Assembly (NCBI GenBank): GCA_015067375.1
Contig: SVMQ01000068.1
Coordinates: forward strand, 1-9,295
Origin: Oscillospiraceae bacterium
GTDB lineage: Bacteria > Bacillota > Clostridia > Oscillospirales > Ruminococcaceae
DNA length: 9,295 bases
Direction of reading: 5' to 3'
Shown: one piece after another, positions 6,251-9,295 of the stretch
How the letters are laid out: the number at the start of each line of letters is the position of its first letter
How positions within the stretch are numbered: the stretch's first letter is position 1
The notes under the pieces: model-generated
Told to the model about the DNA's origin: nothing
The model's input: only the letters and a program-made list of their open reading frames with translations
Databases searched by the model: none
Position numbers and translations under genes: made by a program

Positions 6251-7570
6251 ATGGCGGACGCACGACTTACGGCAGTCAAGATGCTGCTGAAAATGGAGGA
6301 GAGCGACTCCTTTTCCAATATCCTGCTGGACTCTGTCCTGTCCGAGGCAGAGCTTGGCGAGCGCGACAAAGCGTTTGCTGCAGCGCTTTTCTACGGAGTG
6401 ACCGAGCGAAAGCTGACGCTGGACTATGTGATAGAGCAAAACTCCAACATACCCTTCCACAAGCTGGACAAGGCAGCGGTCATGATACTTCGCACGGGAC
6501 TTTATCAGCTTCTGTATATGTCAGGCGTGCCTGAGAGCGCTGCTGTAAACGAGAGCGTAAAGCTGTGCAAGAAGCTGAAGCTATTCTCGGCACAGGGCTT
6601 TGTAAACGGTATGCTGAGAAGCTTTGTGCGCAACGGTAAAAAGATAAGCTACCTCGGACTGGAAAAGTCACAGCGGCTGTCGATAGAGTATTCCTGCCCT
6701 AAGTGGCTGACGGACAAGTGGCTTGAGGAATACGATGTGGAGCGCACCGTAAAGGCACTGAAAGCCTCCGTCGGAAAGCCACCTGTCTACGCAAGAGTAA
6801 ACACCCTGAAAACAAACACCGAAGACTTGTTGGCAGCACTGAAAAAGGAGCATATCTCCGCGAAAAAGTATTCAGCACTGGACAATTGCATCGTGCTTGA
6901 AAAAACAGGCGACATCGAAAAGAGCAAGGCTTTCCGCGAGGGACTTTTCCATGTGCAGGATATCTCCTCTCAGCTGTGCTGCCTGACGCTTCGCCCCGTT
7001 GTCAACGAAACAGTAATAGATATGTGCGCCGCACCGGGCGGAAAGAGCTTCACTATGGCAGAGCTGATGGGCAACAACGGCAGCCTGTACAGCCTTGACC
7101 TGCACGATATGAGAGTAGGTCTGATAGAGGACGGCGCGAGCCGCCTTGGTATACGCATAATCAACGCAAAGCAGGGTGACGCAACGCGCTACAACACCGA
7201 GCTTCCGCTGGCAGACAGGGTGCTGTGCGATGTGCCGTGTTCAGGTCTTGGCGTTATCCGCAGAAAGCCTGAGATAAAGTACAAGTCCCCCGAAGAATTT
7301 GCGGAGCTTCCCGCAATACAGCGCCGAATACTCGAAACAGCCTGTAAATATGTCAAGGTAGGCGGCACGCTGGTATACTCCACCTGCACGCTCAGCCGTG
7401 CGGAGAATGACGATGTCGTAGACGCATTCGCTGAAGTACACCCCGAGTTTTCACCCATCGTGCAGACCGTACCGTATAACGGTGCCGAAAACAGCTTCAA
7501 GCGCACCTACTTCCCCGACGAAAACGGAGGCGACGGCTTCTTCACCGCCTCTTTCAGGAGAATAAAATAA
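6251..7570 (+). CDS. rsmB: 16S rRNA (cytosine-967-C5) methyltransferase RsmB
   Basis: S-adenosylmethionine-dependent enzyme that makes m5C967 (E. coli numbering) in 16S rRNA near the P site. The 439 residues have two parts: an N-terminal NusB-like helical RNA-binding domain (about 1-140, with LFYGVTERKLTLDYVI and NGMLRSF) and a C-terminal RNA m5C methyltransferase domain. The SAM-binding motif is DMCAAPGGKS (257-266). The two cysteines of this class are present: Cys330 in DVPCSG (product release) and Cys379 in STCTL (nucleophile). These positions are close to those of the E. coli enzyme. AAAGGA at 6234-6239 precedes the ATG by 11 nt, across a 36-nt gap after yugP. The stop codon directly abuts the rlmN start. 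It is distinguished from other NOL1/NOP2/Sun proteins by the fused NusB-like domain. Confidence 0.96.
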   Translation: MADARLTAVKMLLKMEESDSFSNILLDSVLSEAELGERDKAFAAALFYGVTERKLTLDYVIEQNSNIPFHKLDKAAVMILRTGLYQLLYMSGVPESAAVNESVKLCKKLKLFSAQGFVNGMLRSFVRNGKKISYLGLEKSQRLSIEYSCPKWLTDKWLEEYDVERTVKALKASVGKPPVYARVNTLKTNTEDLLAALKKEHISAKKYSALDNCIVLEKTGDIEKSKAFREGLFHVQDISSQLCCLTLRPVVNETVIDMCAAPGGKSFTMAELMGNNGSLYSLDLHDMRVGLIEDGASRLGIRIINAKQGDATRYNTELPLADRVLCDVPCSGLGVIRRKPEIKYKSPEEFAELPAIQRRILETACKYVKVGGTLVYSTCTLSRAENDDVVDAFAEVHPEFSPIVQTVPYNGAENSFKRTYFPDENGGDGFFTASFRRIK

Positions 7571-8623
7571 ATGGAAAACACCGAAAAGATAGATATACTC
7601 TCCCTTTCACGGGACGAGCTGACGGCGGAGCTTACCGCTCTCGGAGAAAAGACTTTCCGTGCAAAACAGATATATGACTGGCTGCACGTTAAGAAAGTCA
7701 GAGATTTTTCCCAGATGAGCAATATTTCTGCACAACTGAGAGATACTCTCGAAAAAAAGTTTTGTCTAAAATCACTAATTATCAAAAAAAAGCTTGTATC
7801 AGACATAGATAATACGGTAAAATACTTATATGGTATGCCCGACGGAGAGTCAGTGGAGACCGTACTTATGGAATACAAGCACGGAAACAGCCTGTGCATC
7901 TCCACTCAGGTGGGCTGCAGGATGGGCTGTCGCTTTTGTGCGTCTACTATCGCAGGCTTCGTAAGACATCTGCTGCCGAGCGAGATGCTGCTGCAGATAT
8001 ACGAAACAGAGCGCGACAGCGGACGTCATGTTGACAGCATCGTGCTGATGGGTATAGGCGAGCCGCTGGACAACTTCGACAATGTGATGAAATTCCTGTC
8101 GCTGCTGAATTCCGAGGGCGAGGGCATGAGCCTCAGGCACATCTCGCTATCCACCTGCGGCATAGTTGACAGGATATATGAGCTTGCCGAGATGAAAACA
8201 GGACTTACGCTGTCCATCTCGCTGCACGCAGCGACGGACGAGAAGCGAAGCTCCATCATGCCGATAAACAAGAAATATAACCTCGAACAGCTTATGACCG
8301 CCTGCCGTGACTACTTCAAAAAGACGGGCAGGAGGATAAGCTTCGAATACTCCCTCATAGAGGGCGTCAACGACACGGAGCAATCCGCGGATGAGCTGAT
8401 AAAGCTGCTGCGCGGTATGCTGTGTCACGTTAATCTCATCCCTATCAACGAGATACGGGAGAGGGACTATAAAAAGAGCCGTTATGTCGAAAAATTCCAG
8501 AAGCGCCTTGCCGCTGCAGGAATAAACGCGACGGTGCGCAGAACGCTTGGCGCGGATATCAACGCCGCCTGCGGTCAGCTGCGCAGAGATGACGGCGATG
8601 CTCACAAGGCGGTGAAAGAATGA
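7571..8623 (+). CDS. rlmN: Dual-specificity 23S rRNA A2503 / tRNA A37 C2-methyltransferase RlmN
   Basis: Radical-SAM methyltransferase that makes 2-methyladenosine at 23S rRNA A2503 and at A37 of some tRNAs. The 350 residues include the iron-sulfur motif CRMGCRFC (Cys116, Cys120, Cys123), the SAM-binding MGIGEP (160-165), LSISLHA, and the resolving Cys334 in NAACGQLR near the C-terminus. The N-terminal accessory domain (about 1-90) contains FRAKQIYDWLH. Cfr resistance proteins share the catalytic residues, but the chromosomal cluster after rsmB and the RlmN-like N-terminal domain favour RlmN. The ATG immediately follows the rsmB stop, and AGGAG at 7556-7560 is 10 nt upstream. Bases 7741-7840 are far more AT-rich than the rest and carry two A-AAA-AAG heptamers. 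The stop overlaps the next start as ATGA. Confidence 0.95.
   Translation: MENTEKIDILSLSRDELTAELTALGEKTFRAKQIYDWLHVKKVRDFSQMSNISAQLRDTLEKKFCLKSLIIKKKLVSDIDNTVKYLYGMPDGESVETVLMEYKHGNSLCISTQVGCRMGCRFCASTIAGFVRHLLPSEMLLQIYETERDSGRHVDSIVLMGIGEPLDNFDNVMKFLSLLNSEGEGMSLRHISLSTCGIVDRIYELAEMKTGLTLSISLHAATDEKRSSIMPINKKYNLEQLMTACRDYFKKTGRRISFEYSLIEGVNDTEQSADELIKLLRGMLCHVNLIPINEIRERDYKKSRYVEKFQKRLAAAGINATVRRTLGADINAACGQLRRDDGDAHKAVKE
7741..7840 (+). other. AT-rich patch inside rlmN
   Basis: I count 28 G or C in these 100 bases, against about half in the flanking coding sequence. The patch includes runs of seven and eight A (7752-7758 and 7784-7791) and AT-ending codons (CTA, ATT, TTT, TTA) that are scarce elsewhere in the window. 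It encodes roughly residues 57-90, between the accessory domain and the radical-SAM core, and the reading frame is intact. A weak promoter-like pair, TTGTAT (7794-7799) and TAAAAT (7818-7823) with an 18-nt spacer, lies in it; that reading is speculative. Confidence 0.6.
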
Positions 8624-9295
8624 ATGTATACAGCAAAACAGACATAGGTCTGCAGCGCGATGAAAATCAGGATACGGTGTGGTCTGAAAAGCTCAGCGAT
8701 ACCGCTTGCGTGGTCGTTCTTTGTGACGGCATGGGCGGCGAGGAGTCAGGCGGACTTGCGAGCCGCATGGCGGTGGATATGATATCCAAGCGCATCAAGG
8801 AGAGCTTCTCGGAGCTTATGAGCCGCAACACGGTGCGCAACCTGTTGATCACTGCAGTTTCCGCGGCTAACAGCGTGGTGTACGAAACTGCTCAGCGCGA
8901 ATACGTCAACTCCGTTATGGGAACGACCTGCGTTGCTGCGATTGTATTCGGCGGCTGCGCGTACATAGTAAATGTCGGTGACAGCCGTGCATATCACCTG
9001 TTCACCTCAGGCGAGGATGAGTGCATACGTCAGGTAACAAAGGATCATTCGCACGTCATGGATCTTGTCGAGCGCGGCGAGATAACCGAAGAGCAGGCGC
9101 GCAATCATCCCAAGCGCAACAAGATAACACGCGCGGTAGGCGCTGATTATAACGTAGAAGCTGATTTCTTCTCGATCACCGTGCAAGAGGGCGACATGAT
9201 ACTCATGTGCACCGACGGTCTTTACGGTGAAGTCGGAGAAGACAAGATCAAAGAGATAATGATGCAGGACACCGGGATGGGGGATATCTGCGCCA
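8620..9295 (+). CDS. PP2C-family Ser/Thr protein phosphatase, N-terminal part (3' end outside window)
   Basis: Metal-dependent (Mn/Mg) protein phosphatase that reverses Hanks-type Ser/Thr kinase phosphorylation; in Firmicutes it is usually called Stp or PrpC. The frame is open from ATG at 8620 to the window edge, giving 225 residues, close to the typical total near 240-250. Motifs are TDIGLQRDENQD (7-18), CDGMGG (Asp36 metal ligand), MGTT (100-103), VNVGDSRAY (117-125), a KITRAVG motif, and CTDGL with Asp199. All expected metal-binding aspartates seen so far are present. The start overlaps the rlmN stop by 4 nt (ATGA), implying translational coupling; AAGG at 8606-8609 and GGTG at 8611-8614 are weak binding sites. 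A second ATG at 8624 is in another frame. In related genomes a PASTA-type kinase (prkC) commonly follows, so one may lie just outside. Confidence 0.93.
   Translation, partial: MNVYSKTDIGLQRDENQDTVWSEKLSDTACVVVLCDGMGGEESGGLASRMAVDMISKRIKESFSELMSRNTVRNLLITAVSAANSVVYETAQREYVNSVMGTTCVAAIVFGGCAYIVNVGDSRAYHLFTSGEDECIRQVTKDHSHVMDLVERGEITEEQARNHPKRNKITRAVGADYNVEADFFSITVQEGDMILMCTDGLYGEVGEDKIKEIMMQDTGMGDICA

Noticed and set aside
8147..8605. Minus-strand open frame of 152 codons in rlmN
   Set aside because: It is antisense to the radical-SAM and C-terminal catalytic parts of rlmN and has no recognisable features.
7571..8623. Cfr-type resistance methyltransferase
   Set aside because: The catalytic cysteines are shared by Cfr and RlmN, but the position after rsmB in a conserved housekeeping cluster and the N-terminal domain favour RlmN. 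No mobile-element context is present.
1..9295. Mobile element, CRISPR array, tRNA, rRNA or novel defence system
   Set aside because: I found no direct-repeat arrays, transposase or integrase motifs, or RNA gene signatures. Every gene belongs to a known chromosomal family.

Overview
This window is a compact, co-directional stretch of housekeeping genes on the + strand, moderately GC-rich apart from one AT-rich patch. Nearly all of it is coding. The gene order and protein sequences suggest a Clostridia (Firmicutes) chromosome, most likely a Ruminococcus-like member of the Oscillospirales. The grounds are the priA-def-fmt-yugP-rsmB-rlmN-PP2C order typical of Firmicutes, purine-rich Shine-Dalgarno sites, a TTG start with a strong ribosome binding site, and a membrane zinc peptidase of the YugP type. 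The genus is an inference; no rRNA or other marker is present.

Layout: the 3' half of guanylate kinase (gmk, 1-324) is followed after 6 nt by primosomal helicase priA (331-2754). Then comes the only sizeable intergenic gap (2755-2876), which carries a perfect 10-bp inverted repeat and a coding-like frame with no clear start. Next are peptide deformylase 1 (2877-3332), an HD-domain phosphohydrolase (3333-4010, TTG start), a second peptide deformylase (4047-4511), methionyl-tRNA formyltransferase fmt (4513-5445), the membrane zinc metallopeptidase yugP (5462-6214), 16S rRNA m5C methyltransferase rsmB (6251-7570), 23S rRNA/tRNA m2A methyltransferase rlmN (7571-8623), and the 5' part of a PP2C-type Ser/Thr phosphatase (8620 to the window end).

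Gene spacing runs from a 4-nt overlap to 36 nt, except for the gap before def1. No convincing intrinsic terminator or promoter is visible, so the set probably forms one operon or a few overlapping transcripts. The theme is making and maturing proteins: Fmt formylates initiator Met-tRNA, two deformylases remove the formyl group from nascent chains, and RsmB and RlmN modify rRNA (RlmN also tRNA). PriA restarts replication, Gmk supplies GDP, and the phosphatase probably opens a PP2C/Hanks-kinase signalling pair continuing beyond the window.

I see no mobile element, CRISPR array, RNA gene or obvious new multi-gene system. The points most worth checking are the def1-HD-def2 arrangement, the structured 98-nt region after priA, a variant PriA DEAH-box motif, and a sharply AT-rich patch inside rlmN with two slippery heptamers.
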